A stretch of 64,000 nucleotides of DNA from Buddleja alternifolia (lineage: Eukaryota; Streptophyta; Magnoliopsida; Lamiales; Scrophulariaceae): NCBI GenBank assembly GCA_019426215.1, contig CM033394.1, positions 1,550,001 through 1,614,000 of the forward strand, read 5' to 3'. The translations under genes and the position numbers were made by a program. The notes beneath the pieces were generated by a model. It was not told where the DNA came from and did not search any database. It worked only from the letters and a program-made list of their open reading frames with translations. Positions 62,972 through 64,000 of this stretch are shown one piece after another. How positions within the stretch are numbered: the stretch's first letter is position 1; each line of letters starts with the position of its first letter.

Positions 62972-64000
62972 GTAAGCTGTTTTTCCTTTTCTTTAATTTT
63001 TTTCTTCTTATTTTTGGAGCATATTTTGTGTGATTTATTCAGCTTGTGAGAAAGTTGGGTCACATGAGTGGCACGTGAGGAGGGTGGAGTCAGCGTCAGG
63101 GCCGGTGGTGGCACCTATCTCCTCAATTTGGAAAAAAAAAACAATTGGTCATATAACTTTTTAATATTCGGGATTTTGTCCCTTATATATAATTTGAAAT
63201 ATCAAGTTTTGCCCTTTGTTTATATATGTTCGCTATTCAAAATAAAAATCCTGACTTCGTCTCTCTCCATACGAGGATAAGGTGGATGTTGATTATCGAG
63301 ATGGCATGGCTATGGGATGATTTTATGAGATGGGGATGTACAGATTGATTTTAATTGACTTTATGATTAGAATAAATATTTAAAAAATTAATTGATTTTA
63401 ATCCATGTTAATGATCTGGAAATCCAGATTGGGGGGGTTCGAATTTCGTTGTGAAAGATCATTGGATAAGGTATTGGAGTAGTGGTTTATGTTTTTTATT
63501 TTTTTAAAAACATAGAAAAAAATAAAGTTCTCTGTTGGGTATGGATTTCTCTCCAACCATTATGAGCCATGAGTGGTGAGGATTATTTATTAATATTAGA
63601 TCATCTTATTGAATTGGCCTTTTCTAGGTGGGGTGTTATAAAAGAAATCTCTCTCTTTGATTTGGTACACGAACACCTTTATAAAATGATTTTAGCTGAA
63701 GTTTCAATAATATCACGACCATCTATCTATTATGGACCTCATATGCGTCTTTTACATAAATTTTTGTGATAGCTTCAAACTTTATCTCAAAATATTACAA
63801 TAATATCAGGTCATTCTTAGAAGCGAGGCCACTCTATTTTGTATTTTTCTTTCCTTATCTTTTTTGATAATTATTTTTCTTTTATTGACATGGTTCAAAT
63901 CCCATCTCCAGGAAGCTTTTTCTATTCCATGGGCTAATAGTCATTGGAGACTTTGGAATGTGGGCCACCATTTGTCCTCAACTCTAGTTTATTCTACCTT
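62972..64000 (+). other. Probable intron 1 of the DUF1639-type gene
   Basis: T-rich sequence without a recognisable next exon. The frame at 63569-63769 has no known domain and is not called. Confidence 0.45.

Noticed and set aside
63569..63769. 66-residue frame as the next exon of the DUF1639-type gene
   Set aside because: The sequence lacks the expected basic and Asn/Ser-rich character, has no supported acceptor and matches nothing I recognise.

Overview
The window looks like nuclear DNA of a flowering plant, most likely a eudicot. It is AT-rich, its genes carry GT-AG introns, and every recognisable host gene has a close land-plant family match: a PYR/PYL/RCAR abscisic-acid receptor, an NDL (plant NDRG-type) protein, the mitochondrial complex I subunit NDUFS7, a two-KH RNA-binding protein and the first coding exon of a DUF1639-type protein. 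I cannot name the species.

Layout. 1-5400: SINE remnant, then a decayed Ty3/gypsy (Tat-type) retrotransposon on the minus strand, reduced to gag-PR-RT-RH between two LTR pieces. 5684-6250: intronless PYL receptor, with an LTR just upstream and a small foldback element just downstream. 6540-12260: repeat-rich, with a two-copy segmental duplication whose copies are split by different later insertions. 12524-18088: decayed endogenous pararetrovirus (Caulimoviridae), coat region before movement region. 18089-20170: LTR-like non-coding repeat. 20853-21372: UTP11 pseudogene fragment. 21400-24840: no gene seen; one clear foldback MITE. 24933-29629: NDL gene, 11 coding exons, minus strand. 29913-33520: foldback repeat, SINE, tandem duplication. 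34016-38040: NDUFS7, two coding exons, minus strand; its intron holds a hAT-like transposon with a GC-rich core. 38322-38562: plastid ccsA fragment in nuclear DNA. 39229-41425: TIR element filled with short repeats. 41757-48791: possible TIR element with a gene-like cargo, split by a complete non-autonomous Athila-like LTR element. 48884-51290: MULE-like foldback element, SINE and two LINE RNase H remnants. 52132-57708: KH-domain gene, six coding exons, plus strand. 57709-60600: two SINEs and an inverted copy of the 7 kb repeat. 60830-64000: 5' leader, leader intron with a GC-rich triplicate, and first coding exon of the DUF1639-type gene, which runs off the right edge.

The host genes are unrelated single loci, not a cluster. 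Most of the rest is layered transposable-element history, and several target-site duplications and empty-site comparisons allow the order of insertions to be read. The least ordinary item is the pararetrovirus relic, whose domain order (coat, movement, protease, RT, RNase H) is that of cavemovirus/solendovirus-type genomes and not of badna- or caulimovirus-type ones.
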